Assembly (NCBI RefSeq): GCF_019396345.1 | Contig: NZ_JAHKRM010000013.1 | Location: 186,001-250,000 of the forward strand | Length of the DNA stretch: 64,000 bases | Source: Nonomuraea guangzhouensis | GTDB taxonomy: Bacteria > Actinomycetota > Actinomycetes > Streptosporangiales > Streptosporangiaceae | Direction of reading: 5' to 3' | Part shown: piece by piece, positions 16,079 to 26,738 of the stretch | Layout: the number at the start of each line of letters is the position of its first letter | How positions within the stretch are numbered: the stretch's first letter is position 1 | Notes under the pieces: model-generated | What the model was told of the DNA's origin: nothing | The model's input: only the letters and a program-made list of their open reading frames with translations | Databases searched by the model: none | Translations under genes and position numbers: made by a program

Positions 16079-16762
16079 ATGTCTCTGGTGTGGAATCGCG
16101 AGCCGTACTCGCCCAAGCGGCAGGCGATGAGCGTCGAACGCGTCGTACGCACCGCGATCGCGATCGCCGACGCGGAGGGCCTCGACGCCCTGTCGATGCG
16201 CAGGGTGGCGGCGGAGCTGAAGTCGGGCACCACCTCCCTCTACCGCTACGTCGCCAACCGCGACGAGCTGCTCGACCTGATGGCCGACGCGGTCTGGGGC
16301 GAGGACCCGCCTCAGGAGGTCACCGGTGACTGGCGGGCCGATCTGGCCGAGGTCGCGCGCCGGCAGCGCTCGACGCTGCTGCGCCACGGCTGGCTCGGCG
16401 CGCTGCTGGCGAGCAGGCCCTCGCTCGGCCCCAACTCGCTACGCCGCTTCGACGCGGCGCTGAAGGCCGCCGGCGCCCTGACCCCCGACATCACGCGGGC
16501 CTCCGCGGTCATGGCGCTGATCGGCGACTACGTGCTGGGGGCCGTGGCCAGGGAGCTCGCCGACCAGGAGGCGAGCCGCCGCACGGGGATGACCGAGCAG
16601 GAGTGGCGGGCGAGCGTCGCTCCCTACATCCGGGAGGTCGTCGCGAGCGGTGACTATCCGGAGTTCGCCAGGAGCGTGGTGGAGGCCGACGACCTGGACT
16701 TCACTGATCAGTTCGAGTTCGGGCTGCGCTGCCTGCTCCAGGGGATCGAGAAGACCGGCTGA
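16079..16762 (+). CDS. TetR family regulator (TetR_C tetracycline-type C-domain)
   Basis: Repressor of 227 aa. N-terminal helix-turn-helix at about 17-62 (ERVVRTAIAIADAEGLDALSMRRVAAEL, then SGTTSLYRYVANRDELLDLM). The C-terminal half, with RRHGWLGALLASRPSLGPN-like and DQEASRRTG segments, matches the tetracycline-repressor-type ligand domain. It lies divergent from the FAD monooxygenase, with two palindromes between. The ATG at 16079 follows GAGGGGG. Its 3' end overlaps the convergent MFS gene by 62 bp. Confidence 0.9.
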   Translation: MSLVWNREPYSPKRQAMSVERVVRTAIAIADAEGLDALSMRRVAAELKSGTTSLYRYVANRDELLDLMADAVWGEDPPQEVTGDWRADLAEVARRQRSTLLRHGWLGALLASRPSLGPNSLRRFDAALKAAGALTPDITRASAVMALIGDYVLGAVARELADQEASRRTGMTEQEWRASVAPYIREVVASGDYPEFARSVVEADDLDFTDQFEFGLRCLLQGIEKTG

Positions 16763-18041
16763 TCAGCGGGCCGGCCAGAGCCACCGGCAGCAGCGCCCCG
16801 GCCAGGGCCAGCCCGGCCGCCACGAGCAGCATCGTGCCGATCCCCGAGCTGTACGGCGCCGCCAGCACGGCCACGCCGACGGCGGTGCCGACCTGTTTGA
16901 GCGTGTTGACGATGCCCGTGGCCATGCCGACCCGGTCCATGGGCGCGGTGAGGCCGACCTGGTTGGCCACCACGTTCCCGGCGCCCAGGCCGAGACCGCC
17001 GAGGAACAGCCCGAACATGATCGGCGTCCACCGGTTCGCGGCCGGTATCGCCATCACGAGCAGCGCGACCGCGATCAGCGCCGGGCCGACCGCGATGAGC
17101 ACGCCCATCGGCCAGCGGTGCAGCACCCGGCCGATCGCCACCGGCCCGATGACGGCCGCCGCGCTGAAGGCCAGGAACCGCACCCCCGCCTCGACGGGCG
17201 TCGCCTCGAGCGGCCCTTGGACGTACAGCGTGAGATAGGTGAACGCGCCGAGCAGCGCGGCCAGCATGAGCAGTGTCGTGCCCGACCCGACCGCGAACAC
17301 CCGGTTCCTGAAGAGCCCGAAGTCGACCATCGGGTTACGCAGCCGCAGCTCCACGAGCACGAACGCGGCCAGCAGCACCAGCCCCGCCACCAGCAGCCAC
17401 GGCAGGTCGTGGATGAGCGCCGGGATGATCGCGAACAGCGCCGCGCTGATCAGCACGATGCCCAGCGGATCGAGATGGCCGGCGCCCCGCGACTCCTCGA
17501 CCCGCTGCCGTAACGCGACCAGCACGAACACGCCGATGGGCAGGTTGATCAGGAAGATGGCCCGCCAGCCGAAGCCCGCCGTCAGCGCGCCGCCCACCAC
17601 CGGGCCCAGCGTCATCGCCAGCCCCGACACCGCGCTGAAGATGCCGAGCGCCTTGCCGCGTTCCGGGCCCTCCGGATAGACGGAGGCGATCAGCGGCGTC
17701 GTCGTGCCGTAGAGGGCCGAAGCGCCCAGCCCCTGCACGCCTCTGGCCAGGTCGAGCAGTGGCGCGTTCGGGGCCAGGGCGCACGCGAGGGAGGCCAGGG
17801 TGAAGATGGTCACGCCGATCGCCAGCAGCCTGCGCCGGCCGTACCGGTCCGCCAGGACTCCGGCCGGCAGCAGGACGGCGGCCAGCGTGAGCGCGTAGGC
17901 GTCGACCACCCACTGCACCTCGGGCAGGCTCGCCCCCAGATCGGAGCGGATGGCGGGCAGGGCGATCGTCACAGCCGTCAGGTCGACGACCACGAGCACG
18001 ATCGTGAGAGAAGCAAGTGCTAACACCCAGCTTCGTCGCAT
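16701..18041 (-). CDS. MFS drug transporter (DHA2/QacA-like)
   Basis: Integral membrane exporter of 446 aa with multiple hydrophobic helices from residue 5 onward. Family motifs: the loop 2-3 motif GVLADRYGRRRLL, and motif C in helix 5 (SGLAMTLGPVVGGALTAGFGWR), typical of proton-driven drug antiporters. The C-terminal tail after about residue 425 is short and basic. No ribosome site stands out, but the ATG at 18041 precedes a canonical first helix. Substrate unknown. It is divergent from the hydrolase at 18090 with 48 bp between starts. Confidence 0.88.
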   Translation of the reverse strand: MRRSWVLALASLTIVLVVVDLTAVTIALPAIRSDLGASLPEVQWVVDAYALTLAAVLLPAGVLADRYGRRRLLAIGVTIFTLASLACALAPNAPLLDLARGVQGLGASALYGTTTPLIASVYPEGPERGKALGIFSAVSGLAMTLGPVVGGALTAGFGWRAIFLINLPIGVFVLVALRQRVEESRGAGHLDPLGIVLISAALFAIIPALIHDLPWLLVAGLVLLAAFVLVELRLRNPMVDFGLFRNRVFAVGSGTTLLMLAALLGAFTYLTLYVQGPLEATPVEAGVRFLAFSAAAVIGPVAIGRVLHRWPMGVLIAVGPALIAVALLVMAIPAANRWTPIMFGLFLGGLGLGAGNVVANQVGLTAPMDRVGMATGIVNTLKQVGTAVGVAVLAAPYSSGIGTMLLVAAGLALAGALLPVALAGPLISRSSRSPGAGSAARTRTDQ

Positions 18042-18089
18042 AGGTGAAGTGGTACTCCAACCGGGAGCCGAATGCTAGGTTTCGCAGTC

Positions 18090-18923
18090 ATGGAGATCAG
18101 AACTATCCACGCCAACGGGGTGGAGTTCGCGTATCTGACCGTAGGGGAAGGGCCTCTGGCCCTGTGCCTGCACGGCTTCCCTGACACGGCCCACACCTGG
18201 CGCCACCTCCTGCCGGCACTGGCCGAGCGTGGTTACCGCGCGGTCGCGCCGTTCATGCGCGGTTACGCACCGACCGAGATCCCCGCCGACGGCGCCTACG
18301 AGGGCGGCGCGCTCGTCGCCGACGTACGCGCTCTGCACGAGGAACTCGGCGGCGACTCCGACGCGGTGCTCGTCGGCCACGACTGGGGCGCGTTCCCCGT
18401 CTACGGGACCGCCGACCGTTTCCGCCGGTCCGTGGCCATGGCGGTGCCGCCGTTGGCCGCCATTGCGGCCGGGTTCCTGGAGTACGAGCAGCTCAAGCGG
18501 TCGTTCTACGTCTTCCTCTTCCAGACCGGCCTGGCCGAGACGGCCGCCGCCGCCCCCGGCTTCCTGGAGGGGCTCTGGCGCGACTGGTCGCCCGGTTACG
18601 ACGCCCAGCAGGACCTGGAGTTCGTCCGCCAGAGCATCGGCGCGCCGGCGAACCTGGCGGCGGCCATCGGCTACTACCGGGCGATGCTCGGCACCACCCC
18701 GCCCACCGGGCGCTACCCGGCACCGGAGCCCGCGACCACCGGGCCGATCCTCTACCTGCACGGGACACGGGACGGCGCCCTCGCGGCCGACCTGGTCAAG
18801 GACGCGCAGAGCCACCTGCCCGAGGGGTCGCGGACCGAGCTGGTGTCCGGCGCGGGCCATTTCCTGCACCTCGAACAGCCCGCGGAGGTCAACCGGCTCA
18901 TCCTCGACTGGGTGACCTCCTGA
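18090..18923 (+). CDS. Alpha/beta hydrolase, epoxide-hydrolase-like
   Basis: Soluble hydrolase of 277 aa. The oxyanion-hole motif is LHGFPDTAHTWRHLL, the nucleophile elbow GHDWGAFPVYG (Asp nucleophile, as in epoxide hydrolases and haloalkane dehalogenases, rather than Ser), the late acid in HGTRDGAL, and the base His in SGAGHFLHLEQP. The Asp nucleophile argues for epoxide hydrolase or dehalogenase chemistry. ATG 18090 gives the normal N-terminus; ATG 18072 with GGGAG 4 nt upstream is possible. It overlaps the convergent methylase-like gene by 26 bp. Confidence 0.85.
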   Translation: MEIRTIHANGVEFAYLTVGEGPLALCLHGFPDTAHTWRHLLPALAERGYRAVAPFMRGYAPTEIPADGAYEGGALVADVRALHEELGGDSDAVLVGHDWGAFPVYGTADRFRRSVAMAVPPLAAIAAGFLEYEQLKRSFYVFLFQTGLAETAAAAPGFLEGLWRDWSPGYDAQQDLEFVRQSIGAPANLAAAIGYYRAMLGTTPPTGRYPAPEPATTGPILYLHGTRDGALAADLVKDAQSHLPEGSRTELVSGAGHFLHLEQPAEVNRLILDWVTS

Positions 18924-19725
18924 GGACCGCGATGACCGGATGCCGCCCTGACAGGGTGAGGTGAACCATCCTGTTCACCCTGAACCCGGGCGGCTGCCCA
19001 GGCTCCGGAAGGAGCGCCACGGCGATGCCGTCGACGGCCAGGACGCGATGGATCTCCCGCCACAGGCGGCCGGGATCGCGGCGGAGACGGCCGCTCGGGG
19101 CCACCTGACGGTCCCAGGGCGGGTTCACCAGGACCCGATCCACGCTGCGGTCCGGTAGAGGAATCCGCCCCGCGTCGGCCACCCCCCAGGCGATGCCGCC
19201 CGCCGCGTCCGGGACGCTGCAAAAGTTGCCCGCCGCGTTCACGGTGCCGCAGACGCAGCCTTCCGCATCCGCGGTGCCGCAGACGCCTCCACAGGCGTCG
19301 CCTGCCGCGTCCGGGGTGGCCAGGCCGCGAGCCGTGTCTCGGACGGCCATCCTGCCCGTCGTGTCGCGCGCGGCGTTGGCGGCGGCGACGTGGACGGCGT
19401 GCGGGTCGTGGTACGGGCTTCTAACGGCTCGGCCGGTGATCTGCTCGGCGCGTTTCGTCAGGCTCTCGGTGTCGATCTCGCCGGCGGCCCGCGCCAGGCG
19501 TACCAGCGCCTCCTTACCGCGCCCGACCCCCTCCACGACCGCCGCCACCAGCAGCAGGTCGTCGGCCATCCGCAGCCCCAGCAGCTCAGGCCCCGGACCG
19601 GCCGGCTCGAACCACACCTCACGGTGGCGCACCCCGCGCACCACCCCGAGCCCGGCACGTCGGATCTCCGCGGCCACCAGGGGCTCGATGCCACGCACCG
19701 CCCTGGCCACGGCAAGCGTATGCAC
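18898..19725 (-). CDS. RNA-methylase-like protein (UPF0020 type) with a replaced cofactor region
   Basis: A 275-aa protein. Residues 1-90 resemble the THUMP-like start of UPF0020/Trm14-type RNA methylases (RGIEPLVAAEIRRAG). The catalytic motif NPPW is at 201-204, preceded by IPLPDRSVDRVLV. The part that should carry the SAM-binding motif (a D-P-x-C-G-x-G-T-type loop) is instead a Cys/Gly/Ala-rich low-complexity stretch at about 130-185, built from repeated DNA. It may be inactive. GTG 19725 is chosen because GGAGAAGG lies just upstream; GTG 19740 would place that site inside the gene. Confidence 0.65.
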   Translation of the reverse strand: MHTLAVARAVRGIEPLVAAEIRRAGLGVVRGVRHREVWFEPAGPGPELLGLRMADDLLLVAAVVEGVGRGKEALVRLARAAGEIDTESLTKRAEQITGRAVRSPYHDPHAVHVAAANAARDTTGRMAVRDTARGLATPDAAGDACGGVCGTADAEGCVCGTVNAAGNFCSVPDAAGGIAWGVADAGRIPLPDRSVDRVLVNPPWDRQVAPSGRLRRDPGRLWREIHRVLAVDGIAVALLPEPGQPPGFRVNRMVHLTLSGRHPVIAVLRRSPSRG

Positions 19726-19967
19726 GTGTCCTTCTCCCACGTCGCGACCCGGGACGGCGGCCGGCCGTCCCGCATCACCGGCGGTGGGTCATCCACGGCC
19801 CGCCGGCGGGTCGCTAACGCAGGAAGAAGAAGAACGTCATGGGCCCACGCTATAGATCAACTGCCTGCCGAGGCCATCGATTTTCCGCGCGCGCCCGCCC
19901 ACGCAGACGTACGGTGTACTTCGATCACGTTGACGTGTATAGGCCGCTATCCGAATGATGGTGTTTC

Positions 19968-21209
19968 ATGGACGTGCTTGACTTCGACCTGTCGGACCGT
20001 GAGTTCTGGGCCAAGCCGATGGTGGAGCGGAGGGATGCCTTCGACCGGCTGCGGGCGCGAGATACGCCGGCCTTCTTCGCCGAGCCCGTGGTCGACTTCG
20101 CCCCGCAGGGTCCCGGTTACTACGCCCTGGTCAAGCATGCCGACATCCTGGAGGCCAGCCGCAATCCGGAGGTCTTCTCCTCGGGCAGCGGCGGTGCCAC
20201 GAACATCATCGACATGCCCGGCGAGTTCGCCGAGTACTTCGGCTCGATGATCAACATGGACGACCCCCGGCACGCCCGCCTCCGCCGGATCGTCTCCCGG
20301 GCGTTCACCCCCAAGATGATCAAGCAGTTCGAGGCGGACGTGAACACCGCGGCCGCCAAGATCGTGGACGACCTGCTGGACGCGGGTCCCGGCTGCGACT
20401 TCGTCGCCCAGGTCGCCGCCCGCCTGCCCCTGAAGATCATCTGCGACATGATGGGCATCGCCGAGCGCGACTACCAGTTCGTCTACGATCGCTCGAACGT
20501 CATCCTGGGCGGCTTCGACCCCGAATACACCGGCGGCGACGTCAGTCAGGTGGTCCCGCGCCTGCTCAACGCCGGCGCGGAGCTCCAGCAACTCGTCCAG
20601 GACCTGGCCTCCTACCGCGCCGAGCACCCCACGAACGACCTGACGTCCTCCCTGGTCAACGCCAACATCGACGGCGAGCGGCTGACGTTGCAGGAGCTCG
20701 GGTCGTTCTTCATCCTGCTGGTGGTGGCGGGCAACGAGACCACCCGCAACGCCATCTCGTACGGCCTGCGCCTGCTCACCAACAACCCCGACCAGCGCGC
20801 GCTCTGGCTGGAGGACATCGAGGGCCGGGCGCCGGGGGCCGTGGAGGAGATCGTCCGCCTCGGTTCGCCGGTGAACTTCATGCGCCGCAAGGTGACCAGG
20901 GACTTCGAGATGAACGGCCACCTGTACCGGGAGGAGGAGAAGGTGGTGATGTTCTACTGGGCGGCCAACCGCGACCGGTCCGTCTTCGAGGACCCCGACC
21001 GGTTCGACATCACCCGCTCGCCCAACCCGCACGTGGGATTCGGCGGGCCGGGGCCGCACTTCTGCCTGGGGGCGCACCTGGCCCGGCGGGAGATCACGGT
21101 GATGTTCCGCGAGCTGCTCCGCCGGGTGCCGGGCATCGAGGGGGGCAAGCCGGACCGCCTGTACTCCAGCTTCATCAACGGCATCAAGCGCTTGGAGTGC
21201 ACCTTCTAG
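19968..21209 (+). CDS. Cytochrome P450 (CYP125/142-like), paralogue of 13319-14572
   Basis: Monooxygenase of 413 aa. Oxygen-activation motif AGNETT (254-259), heme loop FGGPGPHFCLGAH with C366, and C-terminal FINGIKRL. Long identical stretches with the first P450 (for example FGSMINMDDPRHARLRRIVS) show a fairly recent duplication. Residue N256 replaces the S found there in the first P450. Likely substrate class: steroid side chains or branched lipids (inference from the family). No partner reductase or ferredoxin gene is beside either P450. It is followed by a strong hairpin shared with the convergent gene. Confidence 0.9.
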   Translation: MDVLDFDLSDREFWAKPMVERRDAFDRLRARDTPAFFAEPVVDFAPQGPGYYALVKHADILEASRNPEVFSSGSGGATNIIDMPGEFAEYFGSMINMDDPRHARLRRIVSRAFTPKMIKQFEADVNTAAAKIVDDLLDAGPGCDFVAQVAARLPLKIICDMMGIAERDYQFVYDRSNVILGGFDPEYTGGDVSQVVPRLLNAGAELQQLVQDLASYRAEHPTNDLTSSLVNANIDGERLTLQELGSFFILLVVAGNETTRNAISYGLRLLTNNPDQRALWLEDIEGRAPGAVEEIVRLGSPVNFMRRKVTRDFEMNGHLYREEEKVVMFYWAANRDRSVFEDPDRFDITRSPNPHVGFGGPGPHFCLGAHLARREITVMFRELLRRVPGIEGGKPDRLYSSFINGIKRLECTF

Positions 21210-21214
21210 CAGGG

Positions 21215-21245
21215 TCCTGACCCCCGGGTCCCGGGGGTCAGGACG
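21215..21245. terminator. Bidirectional hairpin terminator
   Basis: A 31-bp sequence that is a complete palindrome around one base; the effective stem is GTCCTGACCCCC / GGGGGTCAGGAC with a 7-nt loop. It lies between the convergent P450 and membrane-protein genes, overlapping the last codons of the latter. No T-run, as is usual in high-GC actinobacteria. Confidence 0.7.
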
Positions 21246-23184
21246 CGGTGACCTTCAGCTGCTTGATGATCGTGTTGACGTCGGGCAGGAGCTGCTTGCT
21301 GGTCGACGGGATCGACATGTAAACGATCGCCGGTACGTCCTTGCCCGTGTTGATCGCGGCCGTGACGATGGTGGCCTTCCCGGTGCCCGAGGTGAGCTCG
21401 TAGGCGATGACGCGGCCCGACGACTGACCGACCTTGAGCGGCTGCTGGGCGATCTTGCGGACCTTGTTGTCCGCGGGGAAGAAGCGCTTGCGGGCGTTCA
21501 GCACCACCTGCTTGATCACCGGCTCCAGGTCGTCCTCGCTGGTGAACGCGGACGCCAGCTTGGCCGGGAGCGGGCCCGTGAGGATCTGGGCGGAGGTGTT
21601 GGTGCCCGTCACGACGTACTGGCGGGTGTCGAAGCCGTACGTGCTCTTGACGGTGGTGCGCTGGTCCTGCTGCCAGGTGCCGCCGAGGCGCGGGATCGTG
21701 ATGCCGGCCGTGGGGTTGGCGACCGTGCCCAGCACCGGAGCGGCCTTGCCGGACCACCGCGGCAGGCGGGGGATCGAGCTGGTCGTCTTGGTGGGGGCGG
21801 AGCTGGGCGACGAGCTGGACTTGGCGGTGGCGGCCGCGCTGCTGCTGGCGGTCGGCTTGTCGGCCGCCAGGGGTCCGGCGAGGAACGCCCAGAGGACGGC
21901 ACCGACCAGGGCGATGGCCACCGAGCCCGCCAGGGCGTAGATCCAGATGGGCTTGCCGGGGGTGTCCAGCGACTCCGGCTCGCCCATCGCCTGGTAGTTG
22001 TCGCCGAAGACGTTGTCCCAGAGCTCCTGCTGGCGCTCGGGCGGCGGGGTGCGGGAGCCGCTGATCTGGCCGGCCGTCACGAACCTGTTCTCCGGGTCGG
22101 ACGGGTCGCGGCTCAGGTTGGCGCCCGGCCTGCCGTGCTCGGCCTGGTGGTGCTCGGCGCCCGGCGCCTGGGGCGGGGCCTGGCCCGGCGCCTGACCTGG
22201 AGCCTGACCCGGAGCCTGGCCATAGGCGACCAGGCGGTCGTCCGGGGAGGGCGCGGAACGCGGCACCGCACGCTCGTCCAGGGGCGTGCCACCACGCCGG
22301 CTGTCCAGCGGAGTGACGTTACTCCGCGGGCCGTCCAGCGGGGAGGGGGAGCGGGGCGCGCCGCGGTCGTCGAATCCAGGCTGCGGTCCACCGCGGTGGT
22401 CGAAGTCGGACCGGGGTGCCCCTCGGTCGTCGAAGCCGGGTTGCGGCCCGCCGCGGTGGTCGAAGTCGGACCGGGGTGCCCCTCGGTCGTCGAAGCCGGG
22501 TTGCGGCCCGCCGCGGTGGTCGAAGTCGGACCGGGGTGCCCCTCGGTCGTCGAAGCCGGGGCGCGGCCCACCGCGCTGGTCGAAGTCGCCGCGTGGCGCC
22601 CCCCGGTCGTCCTGGGGCGGGTACGCGCGCTCGCCGAGCGGATTCGGGAACTGGTGGTACGCCGTGGCCTGGTTGTCCGGCGAGCCTGGGTGCGCCAGCG
22701 GGTCGCCGGGACGCTGCTGGGGCTGGGCGTCGGGATGGCCGAGGTTCGACCAGGCGTTCGAGGCGGGCGGAGCCTCGGACCAGGCGGCATCCGGGCGGGA
22801 CTGCTGCGGCCCCGGTCCCTGCGGCGGCGGGGAGCCCTGCCGCGCGGGGTCGGGCCAGTTCGGCGCCGACTGCGACGGGTCGGGCCAAGAAGGCGCCGAG
22901 TGCGACGGGTCAGGCCAAGAGGGGGCCGACTGTGCGGGGTCCGGCCAGTTCGGCGCCGACTGCGAGGGGTCGGGCCACGACGGTGCGGAGTGCGCGGGGT
23001 CGGGCCACGAAGGCTGCGACTGTGCCGGGTCCGGCCATGATGACTGACCGGCGCCGCTCCGTGAGGAGTCGGGCCATGACGAGTCCTGGCGAGGCGCCTC
23101 GGGCCAGGATGTCGGCACCTCCGGCTGTGGCGCCTCGGGCCAGGACGGTGGCAGATGGGGTGCTCCGGAATTCTCCGTTGCCAT
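21238..23184 (-). CDS. Single-pass membrane protein with long repetitive Pro-rich cytoplasmic region
   Basis: A 648-aa protein of unknown function. Residues about 20-140 contain about nine copies of an S/N-W-P-D-P-motif repeat; about 210-300 contain tandem copies of a 20-residue unit alternating DFDHRGGPQPGF and DDRGAPRS. One transmembrane helix (about 413-438) leads to a Ser/Thr-rich linker and a 165-residue outer domain (RLGGTWQQDQ through VNTIIKQLKV) I do not recognise. Topology predicts the repeats inside and the folded domain outside. Such architecture suits a scaffold near the envelope (inference). ATG 23184 has GGGAGGT; ATG 23304, also with a ribosome site, would add 40 residues. Confidence 0.75.
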   Translation of the reverse strand: MATENSGAPHLPPSWPEAPQPEVPTSWPEAPRQDSSWPDSSRSGAGQSSWPDPAQSQPSWPDPAHSAPSWPDPSQSAPNWPDPAQSAPSWPDPSHSAPSWPDPSQSAPNWPDPARQGSPPPQGPGPQQSRPDAAWSEAPPASNAWSNLGHPDAQPQQRPGDPLAHPGSPDNQATAYHQFPNPLGERAYPPQDDRGAPRGDFDQRGGPRPGFDDRGAPRSDFDHRGGPQPGFDDRGAPRSDFDHRGGPQPGFDDRGAPRSDFDHRGGPQPGFDDRGAPRSPSPLDGPRSNVTPLDSRRGGTPLDERAVPRSAPSPDDRLVAYGQAPGQAPGQAPGQAPPQAPGAEHHQAEHGRPGANLSRDPSDPENRFVTAGQISGSRTPPPERQQELWDNVFGDNYQAMGEPESLDTPGKPIWIYALAGSVAIALVGAVLWAFLAGPLAADKPTASSSAAATAKSSSSPSSAPTKTTSSIPRLPRWSGKAAPVLGTVANPTAGITIPRLGGTWQQDQRTTVKSTYGFDTRQYVVTGTNTSAQILTGPLPAKLASAFTSEDDLEPVIKQVVLNARKRFFPADNKVRKIAQQPLKVGQSSGRVIAYELTSGTGKATIVTAAINTGKDVPAIVYMSIPSTSKQLLPDVNTIIKQLKVTAS

Positions 23185-23363
23185 TGCTGCCGTACCTCCC
23201 GAGGTTATGTCCGGATTTGACGCATCCGGCATGATCTCACGCGAGACCAGGGGTTTCGCAGTAAAACGCGCGAAGCCGTGCGGATCCGTCGGTGGGTCCT
23301 GCATGGGCAGGCCACCTTCTGGATGTTCTGGCTCAACTAGGTACACCACGGCGACGACAGTAT

Positions 23364-23380
23364 TCTAATGGGACATTAGA
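23364..23380. promoter_or_regulatory. Perfect palindrome overlapping a -10 box
   Basis: TCTAATGGGACATTAGA: arms of 7 around 3 bases. Read on the minus strand it runs into TAGAAT, a good -10 for the membrane-protein gene, so a repressor bound here would block that promoter. It is also only 115 bp from the leuS leader. Confidence 0.55.
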
Positions 23381-23493
23381 GGTCACAACGGATAGATCAC
23401 CATCGGGTCTCACCAGACCAGAAGGTTCCATTGTGCCTACTAGGCCGGATCGATGGCCCGCATTCAGCCGAAGAGGTGCGCTAGGCTTGACCT

Positions 23494-23538
23494 ATGCGTT
23501 CCGCGACCCTGCTTCTTAGCGGGCCGCGACGGCCTTGA
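23494..23538 (+). CDS. leuS leader peptide
   Basis: Peptide MRSATLLLSGPRRP. The block of three Leu codons at 23509-23517 is the likely sensing element. The predicted transcript would begin at or next to the ATG, so translation is probably leaderless. The stop codon lies in the loop of the first stem. Confidence 0.75.
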   Translation: MRSATLLLSGPRRP

Positions 23539-23558
23539 CATCTCGCCGTCGCGGCTGG

Positions 23559-23588
23559 CCCCTCGTTGTGCGCACGAGGGGTTTTCTT
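23559..23588 (+). terminator. Intrinsic terminator of the leuS attenuator
   Basis: Arms CCCCTCGT and ACGAGGGG (8 perfect pairs), 7-nt loop, then TTTTCTT. A T-run is rare in this high-GC DNA, which makes this a convincing factor-independent terminator. It ends 33 bp before the leuS start. Confidence 0.85.
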
Positions 23589-23621
23589 ATGGGTCCGACA
23601 CAATCCAAAAGGACAACCGCC

Positions 23622-26075
<2,454 letters not shown>

Positions 26076-26085
26076 CGAGCCCCGC

Positions 26086-26184
26086 TCAGAGTTGGCGTAG
26101 CGCCGGCAGCAGTTCCTTCTCGGCCCAGCCGAAGAAGGGCTGCTGCTGGTCGTAGTCGATCGGCACGAGCGCGACGGCCGAGAG
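26086..26184 (-). pseudogene. C-terminal fragment of a lost gene
   Basis: Directly after the stop codon of the DoxX gene, and in the same frame, 32 sense codons read LSAVALVPIDYDQQQPFFGW and then AEKELLPALRQL before a stop. The composition looks like a genuine protein tail, but there is no start. The likeliest explanation is a deletion that removed the rest of the gene. I do not recognise the parent family with confidence. Confidence 0.45.
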
Positions 26185-26610
26185 TCAACGGGAACGTTGG
26201 GTCAGCTCGTCCAGCACCAGGCCGAGCCCGATGCCCAGCAGCCAGATGTCCTTGGCGATGCCGATCCCCTGCTGCGACGGGCGCAGACTGCCCTCTTCGC
26301 GCAGCCCCGGCATCTTGAGGTAGAAGCCGAGCAGCCCGCCGGCGAACGCGGTCAGCGCCGCCCCCGCGACCAGCGACGGCACCGTCGGGAGCAGCAGCGC
26401 CGCCCCCACGGCGATCTCCGCCTTCGAGAACAGCCCCACGAACGTCTCGGGGTCATGCTCACCCAGGAACGGGAAGGCCGTGGCCGCCATACCGTGCACG
26501 CCGATCGCGGTGTCCCGATCGGCTTGGGCCTTGGACAGCCCGGAGTTCAGGATGTACGCCCCCGCGGCCAGGCGAGGCGGCCACTGGTAGGCGCGGGCGA
26601 AGATCTTCAT
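26185..26610 (-). CDS. DoxX family membrane protein
   Basis: A 141-aa protein with about four hydrophobic helices. The N-terminal segment RLAAGAYILNSGLSKAQAD and the middle FVGLFSKAEIAVGAALLLPTVPSLVAGAAL match the DoxX/DUF4267-like fold. The family includes quinone-linked subunits and many of unknown function. The ATG at 26610 has a perfect GGGAGGA site; an in-frame extension to 26769 would cross the divergent promoter. Its stop lies next to a gene remnant. Confidence 0.8.
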   Translation of the reverse strand: MKIFARAYQWPPRLAAGAYILNSGLSKAQADRDTAIGVHGMAATAFPFLGEHDPETFVGLFSKAEIAVGAALLLPTVPSLVAGAALTAFAGGLLGFYLKMPGLREEGSLRPSQQGIGIAKDIWLLGIGLGLVLDELTQRSR

Positions 26611-26726
26611 GATTCCTCCCGAAACCGAAGTCGCGTTCGGCTCTTGCCCCTTACCATCCATCACACGCGTCCAGCGACCGGCCTTGACCAAGACTTCAAG
26701 GGCAGCCTTCACGGCCGGACGCGCAC

Positions 26727-26732
26727 TAGTGT
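26727..26732 (+). promoter_or_regulatory. -10 box for a leaderless tricorn transcript
   Basis: TAGTGT, 6 nt before the GTG start at 26739, so the predicted start point is the G of the start codon. No ribosome site precedes the GTG, which supports leaderless translation. Confidence 0.45.
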
Positions 26733-26738
26733 GCTTCT

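Larger units (their letters stand above)
23482..23588 (+). promoter_or_regulatory. Leucine attenuator of leuS
   Basis: A -10-like TAGGCT (23482-23487) stands 6 nt before the ATG of a 14-codon leader peptide with three successive Leu codons (CTG CTT CTT; CTT is rare in this genome). Then come a perfect 10-bp stem (GCCGCGACGG 23523-23532 with CCGTCGCGGC 23546-23555) and a terminator (23559-23588). This is the layout of ribosome-mediated transcription attenuation: scarce Leu-tRNA stalls the ribosome on the Leu codons and alters folding so that leuS is transcribed. The competing antiterminator pairing could not be settled by eye. Confidence 0.8.

Noticed and set aside
26682..26701. CCTTGA-8-TCAAGG inverted repeat between doxX and the tricorn gene as an operator
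   Set aside because: Six-bp arms only, not placed on either predicted promoter; chance level is plausible.
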